Below, piece after piece: positions 27,174 through 38,183 of a stretch of 64,000 bases of DNA. Position 1 is the stretch's first letter. The number at the start of each line of letters is the position of its first letter. The DNA is from Phellopilus nigrolimitatus. Taxonomy: Eukaryota; Basidiomycota; Agaricomycetes; Hymenochaetales; Hymenochaetaceae. The notes beneath the pieces were generated by a model. The model was not told the origin of the DNA. It saw only the letters and a program-made list of their open reading frames with translations, and ran no database searches. The stretch is taken from positions 434,001 through 498,000 of the forward strand of contig JAJOHG010000019.1 in the NCBI GenBank assembly GCA_021029095.1, given 5' to 3'. Both the position numbers and the translations under genes were made by a program.

Positions 27174-27977
27174 GCCACACTGCCCGCGCAAACATGACAA
27201 GTCAGTTTCTGCACATACAATACAGCACTAAATGACTTATATTCTCATGCAGTAAACACGATTTAATCTCTTGCAATGACGTTAACTGTGTCGTGCAGTC
27301 AACTTACCATGTCAGGACGGAGCGTGTGTTTTCATTCCCTCTTCGATACTCTGCATGCAAGTGCCCCATCCCGAGTTCCTCTTCTTTCCCTGTAGTTTCT
27401 AGGCTTCTATTGGTCGCTCGAGAACAATCATCTCTTGCTTATTTTCGTCATTTCCTAAATGCCTATTGTTCCGGATATTTAGAGGTATGTTCATATCTCT
27501 TCACTTACCAGCTCTCGTAACCATTACTTGTACAATATCATATCTCGTCATCCGTGTTCAAAGCTTTCAAAGCTACTACTTAAGTTTGTTTCTTATGTCT
27601 TCTGACCGGTAGGCTTCGAACAAGCTTTCTGAACTTAAAATTTGAGTGCACCTAGAGTGGCGAAGCTATCTTCGCAGCTGATATAGACGCCCGTACCTTC
27701 TGAACTGAACTGCCTGAATTGTAGCTAGATAAAGATACTAAGACACTTAAATTAATCTGCGCTGTATTGAACAAGTCGGTACGGAAAAGTGGATGAGTAG
27801 ACTGCAAATTGTACAATGACGAGTCGCGGCAAAGGCATGTACATGTACAGTGGTGAATCACCGCTCGCCACCGATTAAGGATTTATCCAAATCAAGAAAT
27901 CAACCAGAAACGGCGCACAATCACCCAGACTAAAGAAACGTATGCACGAGCGAAGGTGGACAAGAACCAGACGGGGT
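27174..27977. other. Convergent intergenic gap
   Basis: About 800 bp between the 3' ends of the F-box/LRR gene and the PH-domain gene. No coding signal and no window repeat maps here. Confidence 0.5.
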
Positions 27978-30410
27978 CTATTTCCCATCGACGAAGTCGA
28001 GCGCGTCCTCTAGGCCCCGTACCAAGCGGTCCGTGCTGAATGCGTTCCGGATGCTCACGCCGCGCACAATGCGCTTCACGCCGCCGATGGCGCGATGGCT
28101 TGGCGGTGGCGGAACGGAGTTCGACGCTTCGCTCGCACCCTCCATACCGCTCAGCTCCGACATGGACGCGGACGTAGATACAGTTGGTGTAGGAGACACC
28201 ACCCGCGTCACCGGGGACCCGTTCCGGACGCGCTGTACGCGCGGCGTGTTGACCGGCGCTGGTGAGGTGGGCCGCTGTCGTTGCTGCCAGTTCTGGTGCG
28301 GGTGTGCATCGGGCACGCGGTCGACGTACGTCGTGATCGTCGTCGTGCTCATGTAAGTCGCGCCGAATGCCGCTCCTCCGACTGTTGCCGCTGAGATCGT
28401 GCTAGAGCGGGAGCGACCCATATTCGCTCCTGAGATCGGAGAGCCACTGAGATATGACGTCGGATGCGGGGCGTACGAAAGTGCACGCGAACGCGTAGAG
28501 CCTCCGCCTTCCGAGTGATCGTATTCTGAGGATGAGGACGGAGAGGAAGGCGAGATGATGCCCGAGCGACTCAGGCCCGTTCCTCTCGGGGTAGTTCCAG
28601 TTGAGAGCTTGGGAAGTGGTGGCCGCTCGGCTCGTCGGGCAATGTCGCGCACCCAGCCGTCCCACTCGACCTCACTCTCGATGTCGTCCTCATCGTCCAT
28701 CTCGCTTGCAGCATCCGACCACGGATACGCACTCGAACTAGATGTGGATGCCGCGCCATCCGCGGAGGACGTAGTCGCGTGCGATGCCTGTCGGCGGAGA
28801 CCTTCTGATATGGACGGTGCGCGTGGTAGGTGGTGGTAGAAGTGCGCCCCTTCCGGGTCACCGTCGTTCGTCGCACGGACGGAGAATAGGTAGTGAGTCA
28901 TCGCGGGGCCGAGTTCACCGACCCCAGCTTGTCGTGCGCGCGAGAGGATGGCGAGTCTCCATTCAGGATAAAGGACACCGAAGGGAATGAATATGGGCCC
29001 AGAGGAGGCGAAAGACGGAAATGATGGTGAGGCGAGAGAAGAGCGAGCCATTTGGCGCGGAGAAGTAGGTGACGTGGGCATTGGGATGACGGGCGAAGGT
29101 ACCGGCGTTCTCGGGAGCATCGCGTTCGGTAGGAAGGAGGATGTGATGGTAGTCGGCGCGAGACGATGCATAACACGAAGCAGGCTTTCATATGCTGTAT
29201 ACATACATAAGAATGGGGTCTTCAAAATGTAGAATCACACTCACAGCTTCTACTTGGCATGTCAAGCACAACCCAGGAGCTCGTTTTGGATGGTTTTGGT
29301 TTTCGTCTGTCCTGTGGGTGCCAAGGGGCCTGGGGCTCGTCTGACTCTGCACCTTCAGGCACCGTTGCACGCCTGAACTTGGCGCAGATAATGCGCGAGG
29401 AGCTTTTGACCACCAGTCCGAGCTGCTCAGGCCCACCGAGCACACATAGCGATGCAATCGGGAACGTGTGCGAAGGCGCAGACGTTGCTTCCTTGCATAA
29501 GTTGAGCATTCCGTTACATATAATCGCCCAGCGAGGCTTCCACTCGACTGCGTGCGTCTGGGATGGTGTCTGCTCGTCAGCATTGCGAGCCGCCCGCGCG
29601 CGTGACCGTTTTATGTGGGGTCGGTCAGAGACCTGCACGGGCGATTCGAAGTACGGTTCAACGTAGGCGGTGCCGCTCCGCGGGAGAGACACAATTGCAC
29701 CAGCGCGATGCAATTCGAACAGCTCAAAAGGCCGTGGCTTGTACCAAGACAGCTCTGCGTCTTCCTCGAGAATGAACCCGCTCGCGAAACTCAGCAGCGT
29801 GAAGCGCGTGCTCGTAACAGGGTCAGAACCTGAGCTAGTACGCTGGGGATGAAAGGATGGAGTGGACGAGGACGAGGACGCGCCGACGGAAGCAGTCGAA
29901 TATTCCTGTGTGGTTATACGGCCCAGCGGGGACTTCGAGCCTTCGACGGCGAGGCCCGAATCCGAAGCGTGTAGCTCTTTTTTGGAGTCGATGGCAGCAA
30001 AGAGATCCCATTCATCATCATCGCCTTCCTCCGTCCCCCCGTGTGATGCAGAATCGTACGAGCTCCTTCGTGAAGGCGCAGAGAACGTGACGGGTGAAGC
30101 AGGCCTGAATCGAGGAGGCTGCGGTGCGACCGAGGAGCCCCATGCATTGCACTTGGATAATATCCAATGCTTAATGTCTTTGACCTGTCGGGAGCTGTTC
30201 TAGCCAAAATTCAAGACCAGGAGCAAGGACAGACCTTCCAAGACGTGTCGACGTGCGTTACGAGCCATTGGTCCAGCGGCACTAGACCCCACGTAAGCTC
30301 GACGCTGCCTAAGCGACACACACGACACACGCACCGAGCCGGCACGCGATTGGCAGCGTCCGCATCCCATCGTCAGCAAGCATCCGTGAGACCGACGCGT
30401 ATTCGCTCAT
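27978..30410 (-). CDS. PH-domain protein with long Ser/Pro-rich tail
   Basis: Four exons (30410-30335, 30308-30235, 30184-29245, 29194-27978) join in phase to 2307 nt, about 768 residues. The N-terminus starts MSEYASVSRMLADDGMRTL and continues GSVELTWGLVPLDQWLVTHV. Near residues 185-300 a pleckstrin-homology-like domain is visible: FELHRAGAIVSLPR, YVEPYFE, WKPRWAIICNGMLNLCK, FPIASLCVLGG and SSRIICAKF. The C-terminal half is Ser/Thr/Pro-rich with an acidic block (SEMDDEDDIESEVEWDGW), many SP/TP sites and a basic end (GGVKRIVRGVSIRNAF), so it is likely disordered and phosphorylated. PH domains bind phosphoinositides or proteins at membranes. I do not recognise a specific family. Confidence in the first two small exons is good because phases and motifs fit. 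Confidence 0.8.
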
Positions 30411-31189
30411 GGCGGTTCGTCGACAATGCACAACGGCGACCTCGAATTCGCCGACGCCACGGTGTAGAGGCCTGAGATTTGGGGACGCAATGGACCTTCT
30501 ATCAAGATAAAGTTAGACTTCGAGAAGGGATGCGCACCTTAGGTGCTGTTGACGACAGAGTTGGGGAATAGGTCGGTAGCGACGACAGCGACGGCGACAA
30601 CAGCGTCGTCGAGGTCGACATCTGCTGTGTTCTGCAGTGCTCTTGTACGCGGTGGCGCTAAGCACGTAATAAGGGTCGCGTAACGACGCAAAACCCACGC
30701 GGTTATCGTCGTCGCTTATATAATCATGGGCCGTTTGGCTCTCAAAAAAAGCTTCCGCACGTCTTCTTGGTCGTTCTTCTTCATAAAATTGGCCAACCTT
30801 ACATCGAATCTGTAGATCTTGCAGGATATTTTGGACTGGAACGCATCACTTGCTGGTTGCTTCTTTCGAGAAAAAGCTTCAATTACACTCGAGGTGCCTG
30901 CTTTATGATTCGAGAAGTCAAATAACTTTGTATGTTCAAGCACTGACTCGACAAAAAGAATATTGAACTCTTCTCTTTCATCACTACATTTAGAAAAGGA
31001 AAGAAAATGGATGTGAAGCGCGATGACGGTCGAACTCACGCGCACTCTGGAATGTCCAAATTTCAATCTGGCCGGCTTAGATTCTCAGTGATCCTCAACC
31101 AGACCCGTTAACACAATCTTTCTCCACTCTTCGCATTCGGTTAATCAAGAGCATACACAACTTCAACCTGATCTGCTTGTCTACTCGTT
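30411..31189. other. Intergenic between divergent genes
   Basis: About 780 bp holding the promoters of the PH-domain gene and the secreted-protein gene. A minus-strand frame at 30716-31066 (116 residues) shows no domain or splice context and is not annotated. Confidence 0.5.
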
Positions 31190-33604
31190 ATGCTTAAAAA
31201 ATGGGTACTGTCTTCTGCGGCACTGGCCTTAATCACGTTGACGACTGTGCCAGCGATGGCACATCCGACGAGACTCGTCGACAATCAGTGGACGCGGCCG
31301 TGTTTCCAAGGCGTCTGTTCGTATGACATTACGCAGACCGACAGCTCTTTGGGCGGAACTGTTTTAATCGTAAGTGCCCTTGTCTCGGTTTTTGATCTCG
31401 TCTTCTCAAGCACTTTACATTTCTCGCGTCTTTACCCCCGTGCCACCCTGCTCAAAAAAGTTCGGCTCTCCGTACGCCATCTCGGACATCACGCCCGCGG
31501 CAGGCTGGGAGATCATCGAGTGCGCCGTCGCGACAGACGAACCGGCGTCCGGCTCCGGCTCACACCAGATCGACGTCCGCCTCGTGTGCTCTGGAGACCC
31601 GACGGGCTGCGCTCACCTGTACGAGCACGGCGCAGAGAGCACGCTCGTGCGTCTGCCTGAAAATGTATGTAGAATCGTCGAGATTTGGCAATGCTGAATT
31701 TTGCCACTTACGCGAAGCTGCTTTCAAGTGCGGAAACGGCCCTTTCGCAGTCGTATTGAGCGCGTCGATCTCAAACAACCAGTCACTTCCCTCGCACCTA
31801 CGGTCCAACTTGGTTATGGGTGACGGAAGCGAAAGCCTTCCTGAAGTTAAATCGCTCACACTTGACACGCGCTTCTCCCGGAGTTCTCCATCTAGGTGAA
31901 GTCCGGAATCCAAGCCGTTTTCCTGAGTATCCTTCAAGGCAAAGACCAATGCTTTTGCAAACAGGCACGGTCCCGTTTCTTTCACCATAGTGGGCTCCTC
32001 CATCCCTGGCTTCTATTCGTCAGAAAGCAGGGTTCCGGCTCCGGCTGGCGGCAAGCCAATCCGACGCAGCCCGAATGATCGCGTCCAATCCGCACTCAAA
32101 GGTACGCGGATATCTATCCTTCTCTCAAATATCATCGTATTCCCAACTTAATATGAATCACTTGGACAAAGAGATGTCAAGGATCACCAAAAACATCTCT
32201 ACGTCGCTTCCACCTCTCAGCGTCGATAAGACCCTTCCGCTTTTTCAACAATCTATCGCGTGCCTTGATGGAGATACGCAAGACATCGCGAATGTGTCGA
32301 TCGACATTGGCGTCAACGCGAGGGTGGACGCAAATTTCTCCCTGGGATTCGTCGCAGCGGGAACGTTCTTCCCGCCCAAGGTCACGGAGTTCGGCGTGTA
32401 TACGGGTATGTTTACGATTCCCTTTCTCCTCCCCTCTTCTCTCTTTAATTCCAGATAAATAAAAAATGAAGTGGTGCTCACAATTTATTTCCTCGAGTGC
32501 AGCGATGACGGCCGATCTCAATGCTACATTTACCATATCCACAAATGCGTCTGGCATTATAGACATGATCCCCCTTACTATATTCTCGTCTAAATTTCCC
32601 GGGCTTCATGTTCCCGGGTTAGCTCTTCCGGCCTATCCATCAATTATTAAATACTGAAGATCTTTCTTTTTTTTCTTCTCTATTTACATCATGCAGCTTG
32701 CTCTCGATCGAGCCCACCTTCGACATCCGCGCGCAGACGAAGATCGACATCGACATCGACGTCGAGCTGGCCGTCGATCTTGCCTACCGTGCCAATGGGC
32801 TGCAGCTCTTCTTCCCGCCGGAGCACGGCGCGTCGTCCGCGGACATGTCGCCGGCAGACTCCCGTGCGCATCTCGCATTCACGAAGGGACGCGCGATGTG
32901 CTAATAATTGCTCCTCTTCTGTGAAATTAAATATTTCAGACCTGAAGGTGTCTGCGAGCCCAGGTGCATCCTCGAATGGGTCGATCGAGGCGCGTCTCCT
33001 GCCTACCGTGCGTATATCTCACAGTTATAAATGGCAGCGCGCTCAATACCCGCTCTCGTGACGCAGCTCAACATAAGCATCACCGCATTCGACGAAATCT
33101 CCGCCTCTGTTTCGCTTGACGTCGTCGCCTTGACGCGTCTCAACCTCGATCTTAACCTCGAATATGCAGGTGACTCGGACCTCAAGCCCGCTCTGGAAAA
33201 CGTCTCCGGCTGCATCGGCCTCGCGGGCGACGTCTCTGCGCGCGCGGCCGCGCACGGCGCGTTCTTCGACATCTGGGGCGGGGGCGCATCCGTCGCGATC
33301 TCCGAGGAGGGATTTGCGTTGTTCCAGGTTGGTATAGTAATAGCAGTGATGTTAGAGACGCGCTGACGGTTATTTCCCGCCTCCCCTTTTCTAGATATGC
33401 TTCCACGACGGTTCCCCCGTGCCGAGCGCGCCCGGGCCGACGCGGGTATCAGGACTGGCGGTCCCCGCCGCGCTCGACTATCCTGGACAAGCCAGGCCCG
33501 CTGACGTGGGATCTGCTTCGGCGAATGAGCAGATTTGCCCTGCGCTCAGTTCGGGCCCGCTCGAGGCATTTGTGGACGAGGTTATACGCAGCTCAAGTCT
33601 CTAG
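31190..33604 (+). CDS. Secreted protein of an uncharacterised basidiomycete family
   Basis: Begins with a signal peptide (MLKKWVLSSAALALITLTTV, cleavage after AMA). The chain continues over about nine exons. Readable landmarks are CFQGVCSYDITQTDSSLG, FGSPYAISDITPAAGWEI, VRLVCSGDPTGCAHLYEHGA, ESTLVRLPEN joined to CGNGPFAVV, VSFTIVGSSIPGFYSS, TLPLFQQSIACLDGDTQDI, FSLGFVAAGTFFPPKV, GLLSIEPTFDIRAQTKID, LQLFFPP and ASVSLDVVALTRLNLDLNL. The end is about 33604. The order SDITPAAGW, C..LY, LPE.CG and the repeated amphipathic beta-strand-like segments matches a family of large secreted proteins I know only as hypothetical in Agaricomycetes. Alternating hydrophobic strands suggest a beta-rich, possibly lipid-binding fold, which is inference. 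No catalytic motif is visible. Confidence 0.75.
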
Positions 33605-34833
33605 GTAATGATACGCTTGCGACCTTTCTGAGTCTGGGCTCGACTTTGGGCTTTTCGTTTTCGTCTTCGTTCTCGTTTATTTCCTTTGTTTTATTCTTTT
33701 CGTGTCTGTGTATGTGCGTGCTGCGCCAGGCCTACGCGTTGACTCCGCTGGTCTTCGTAGAGGTGTATCGTGTCTGCTCAGTCTGTTCTTTCCTTTGGTA
33801 GCTATCTTGTTTTTTCCTTGTCTTCTACGTTTGTATGCGGTTGCATCACTGCTACCTTGCATCCGCGCGCGGCGCTTCGCCTTTCTTCGCATTTGCTGTA
33901 GCTTCAACGTCCCAAAAAGCTTCTTTTTTACCGAGTCGTTTCCATGTATACAACTGCTCTCTTGCGTCCTTGCGCCAGCCAGCTAGTCAACTTAAAAAAA
34001 GACACTGCGCGTACCCAGAAATGCATGTACGCGTTAAATGAGAATTTGGAGGTGAATTCGACTTTCTCTCTACGGTAGGTTGCTTATAAGCGTAGTATAC
34101 TTATATTATCCGAGACCAGTATTACTCCAAACGTAAACCAACCCATGAAATATGACGCGCTTTGAGCAGACGCGGTGCTGATGTTGAGATTATATGGCTT
34201 ATGTGAGCTTGATGTGGCGAGGTCTATTTGATTGTGTTTGGTGTAGTCGGAGTTCGAACAATTTTCGTAGTGATATACGGCATGTATGCGCACTCGAGCG
34301 TCTCTCGCGCGTTTACTACGGGTTATACGATATACTTGGATACTTTTTCGTTGTCTTCGCAAGCGCCACGAAGACGAAAATCCAACAGTAATCACCTTAA
34401 GGTACCTCAAGGCAAGGTTGTTGTCCACCTCGACCTTGAGGTGACCGAGGTGTTGATAAATCAAGGTGGAGGTCACCTCGACCCTCGACCTTGCCTTCCA
34501 GCAGCCCTAGTATTTCCATCTCGCATCGAGTGTCTAGCGCGTCCCAGTCAGTAAGCGTCTGCGAGCCGAGACTAAAGTCTTGCAAATTTAACTTTGCAAA
34601 TGCCATTCTTGTGCGCTCTACACACATGGTATACTTCTGCTTACTGGTTATTCTGCAATGCGCATATTTATTTAATCAGCCTTCACATTGCTATTTCTTA
34701 CCACGGCGTATACAGTTCACCCAAAGCAAACTTCGGGTCCAAAGGGTGTATAAAGCCTAAAGATTAACGCTTCAAGCTCTATTACAAAATAAAGCACTAT
34801 CGCCTACAAACTGAAAGTCACTCGTTCAGAACA
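33605..34833. other. Intergenic up to the inverted-repeat region
   Basis: No gene supported. It contains a hairpin-forming block at about 34,403-34,500, and from about 34,515 it belongs to the left arm of the palindrome. Confidence 0.5.
34403..34500. repeat. Imperfect hairpin block rich in CCTCGACCTTG
   Basis: Variants of CACCTCGACCTTG and its complement CAAGGT..AGGTG alternate here: GGCAAGGT near 34411 pairs with ACCTTGCC near 34490, and AGGTGAC near 34438 pairs with GTCACCT near 34471. The block could fold as a nested stem. It sits just outside the left arm of the palindrome. Confidence 0.6.
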
Positions 34834-36579
34834 ATGTCAAGAGACAGTGACTTCAGGCTCGAATACAACCCCTTTAAGGAACTCCGCATCAACAAGGACT
34901 TGAAGGATATAACCGAAACAGATGTCCGAAAAGCATACTTATCAATGGTCTGTAATCTTGGGTTCTTGAAGCACCTTGAACACCAGATAATGATTTCTTC
35001 TTCTTTTTCGCTTCCCCCTTTCTACTAGTCGAAGGAGTTTCACCCGGATAGGAATGGCGGCTCAACAGAAAGGTTCCAAACTGTGCGAGTTTTTTCCGAG
35101 CACATTTCGCATTCGCTACTACTCCTGTTGAAGCATTTCATTTCGTTCAATAGCTATGTAAGTACCGCGAGGATTCTGAGAGGTGCCTCGCGCACTGGTC
35201 TAGCTATCCTCGAAGGGCGCTCTGGCCGCCAGGGGGCGGGACTCCTCCGAAAGTTGCGACCCCTCCAAGGCATGCCTCCCCCCAGCGCACCACGTTGTTT
35301 CCTTTGGAGCGGGAGCGCACGCCCTACGTCGGAGGACACATGCCGGAGCCCGAACTATTCAGACGTCCTACATATCCAGAGCCAGCGGGCAGAGCTCCGA
35401 GAGAAGGTAGTTTCATAGCAGCTCCTTGAGACCAGTAGTCCTCCTCTAACTCATTATTTCGTAACAGATAGTTCGCGCCGTGCGCGCGAAGCGACTGAAG
35501 ATCGGAGAGGAGGTACGTGTCCACCCCGACCGGCTCGATTCTCTAATTGACATGTACAAATTCGCGTCTCTCATCTATTTCTAGACCATCGTCGCCCGGC
35601 TCAAGGTATGCACGAATTATTTCCTCAAATTGCTATCTCAAACCCCACATTCAGGTGCTGCTCCTCCTCCTCGGAGGTACACGGCCCCAATGCCCGAACC
35701 CAGTCGTCGTGACAACGGTAAGCATTTATACTTACTGAAGAAAGCGTACATATGATTAATCCGCCCGTTCTGCACAAATTTTCTACTTCCAAAACCTGCT
35801 GGCTCAAGCCCCACATTCAGGTGCTGCACGTCCTAATGTGAGGTACCCGGCGTACTCGGATATGAGAGCAGACAATCCTCGTCCCAACGGTAAGCATATA
35901 CACATATGGAGAAAGCGTACATATGATTAATCCGCCCGTTATTCGACGCCTGCAGTGAACGCAGCCAACTTCAGTCAAGTGCCTCATCAAGAGAACTTCC
36001 GGAACTACGGAAGTGCTAGAACTGCTGGGTACCGCACCACGTACACTATCGTCCCCCAGACAGCCCCGCAGCTTCCGCGCAGGCCGGCCCCACGACAGCC
36101 ACCGCGCACGCCAGCACCACCTCCGCCAGCCCCGGTTCGGAACTGGGAGCTCGATCGCACGAGGTCGGAGCTTGGCCTCGCATACTACGTCGACAAGTAC
36201 AACGGAAGACAGCTTGTCGAATTCTATTCGGACCCAGACCGATTCAGCTTCTCCCCATCGGAGACGAGGGCGGGGGATATCATCGATTACGTCGGAGAGC
36301 CAGACGACATTCTCGTCCTCGTCGGCAGGCGGACCGGATTGAAGTACTCACTCATTCCGTTCGGCCCTCGCTGGTCCGTTATCATTGTGAGACCCACCTA
36401 CATGCTTACATAAGGTGTGCCGTTGCTGATAACACTCTATCCAGTCCTTCAACCGGAGACTGTATGACATCGTGAATTTGAAGTGGTTCGATAGGAGAAA
36501 TAGGGCCATGAGATATGAAGGGAAACGTCTTAGTGACATAGTCATCGACGAGTTGGATAGGCTCTTGCCGTTACACTAA
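34834..36579 (+). CDS. J-domain protein with mini-exon-encoded linker, left copy
   Basis: Nine exons: 34834-34947, 35029-35082, 35154-35406, 35468-35512, 35585-35605, 35655-35717, 35821-35889, 35956-36386 and 36445-36579. They total 1185 nt (394 residues). Residues 1-70 form a J domain: NPFKELRINKDL, DVRKAYLSM, then the diagnostic HPD in KEFHPDRNGGSTERFQ. J domains stimulate Hsp70 ATPase. A Pro/Arg-rich region follows, then short repeated segments from mini-exons. The C-terminal domain (about 200 residues) contains WELDRTRSELGLAYYVDKYN, GRQLVEFYSDPDRF, DIIDYVGEPDDILVLVG and SFNRRLYDIVNLKWFDRR, and I do not recognise it. The four mini-exons (45, 21, 63, 69 nt) are all phase 1-1. The paralogue at 49227-51301 has six. 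The cellular role is unknown. Confidence 0.8.
35655..35955 (+). repeat. Tandem exon-intron units in the left J-domain gene (2 units)
   Basis: Two units of about 166 bp, each a mini-exon starting GTGCTGC and ending AACG, followed by an intron. The intron starts GTAAGCAT and contains CGTACATATGATTAATCC. Acceptor contexts are also shared (CCCCACATTCAG). The exons encode GAAPPPRRY.. and GAARPNVRYPAY.. peptides. Confidence 0.85.
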
Positions 36580-38183
36580 AGGCCATGTTCGCGTTTGTGG
36601 CTTGGCTTCAATGCGAGGACCCTGACGACAGCCTTGGGTAATACGCCTTTTAAATACTTTTCTACTTGCGAGATTAAATTAGAGAAAGGCCTAGTTCAGA
36701 AATATGTTATGCGTGAACTGCGTTATAATATGCGAGTCTTTTTTTTTTTTTTTTTTTTTCTTCTCACAAGCATTCGGACATGGCCCACGGGGTCGGCAGT
36801 AAATGTCGAGGATCTAGTACGCACTTCGGCGTCAGCTTCCTCGACGGACTCGGTCGAAGAAAGTGCGCTATAGCGTGTTTATGTCTTTGCCAAACACGTC
36901 TTGTGCGGGATTGGCCTCGTGGGAATCGGAAAACGAGCTGAAGACGGCAGTTGTCGAGTGTTGAGTGAACACCCATAGTCTTCGCTCAAGCAGGGCACTA
37001 CTGGTGTAAAAATATACACCAGCAAACGCGATTGTGACGGAGATAGAGCTTGATTCGCTTGACACCGATGCGCAGAAGGAGTGTAGTTCCGCGACCACTG
37101 TAATAATGAAACGCATCGCTCGCCTTTCGCCATCTTTGTGTCTTCGGTTTCCTCCATGCAGGACGACATGGATCTCGACGCAAGTTATTTTGCCGCCGAG
37201 CACAGTTTGGCAGCAGAGACTCGGAGACGGTACGATGACAAGAAGGAGTCGTTGTCAACCGAGTGGATTACGGCATGCAGCGTACGTACAGCGTAGACTG
37301 ACCGAGCTCCCGGTGCGTGAAGGATCGACGCGAGACGAGGCGAGCCTGGGGGCGGGGGATCGGCGCACCACGCTTTTGTTTCTGCCTCCGCTCCTTTTCC
37401 TCTCCGTTTTCATTTTCGATAATTAAAGAAACAATATGAGAAGGCGAGTAGGGGAGTCTTGGAAATAAATTCAAGATTGATGCGGGCTAGGCTGTAAATA
37501 TATGGATGGTTGTATCGTATGAAGACGAGCGAGCCCGAGCCCAAGCGAGAGTCGTCGATTGATAATGAACATTGCATGATTTCGTACACGCTCTCCGAGG
37601 CAGGACATGGAAAGACGCCCCGAGGCAAATGACGTAGCATTAAAGGCCCTCGGACCCTAATTACGTGATAGGGAAATTATAAAAGGAGGTGATGAGAAAA
37701 ACTCCGCCCAGCTCCCGGTCCTCAGCTCCCCTTCGTCTCCTCTATCTCAACAACAACGTCCCCGTACACGACTCACAGCCGGACAGTCCGCTCATCGTCC
37801 ACCGCGTCCCGCTCGACGTCCGACACAGCCCGACGCCCGACGCCGACGCAACGAGCAGCCCGTGCGTTTTTTTCCTCTCTTTTTCTCTCTTTTTTTTTCT
37901 GTCGTCGGTCGTGTGCGTGTGCGTCGTCGCATCACGTTTTGCATCATCGCCTCTTGGAACCGTTTCCTGGAGTCCGTCTCCTCCCGCTTTCGCCGCCTTC
38001 TTTGATTGATCTCCTCCACATCGTCATCGTCACCGCCATCGCCATCCCATCACCCCATCCCGATCGTCGTTCTACACTGCGGCCGCCCTCCCGCCGATCC
38101 CGCCCTCTTCGTCTTCGTCTTCTTTTTTTCCGTCGTCGTCGGCAATGATGAGCTGATCTATGTTTTCCAGTGAAACCACGACG
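36580..38183. other. Left-arm intergenic block and velvet 5' region
   Basis: About 1.6 kb between the J-domain and velvet genes. It includes a 21-nt T run (36739-36759). A plus-strand coding-like stretch at about 37,150-37,297 follows a possible CATGCAG acceptor and reads DDMDLDASYF, then AAETRRRYDDKKESLSTEWI. Its partly conserved counterpart is in the right arm, but upstream frames are broken, so I call it an unresolved or decayed small gene. Near 38,140-38,170 a pyrimidine-rich tract and TTTTCCAG suggest a 5'UTR intron ending just before the velvet start. Confidence 0.45.

Noticed and set aside
30716..31066. 116-residue minus-strand frame
   Set aside because: No homology-like motifs, lies in a divergent promoter interval and no exon partner fits.
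36868..37203. 111-residue minus-strand frame between J-domain and velvet genes
   Set aside because: The mirrored frame in the right arm is disrupted and its residues are not conserved; the opposite strand has the better coding-like block.
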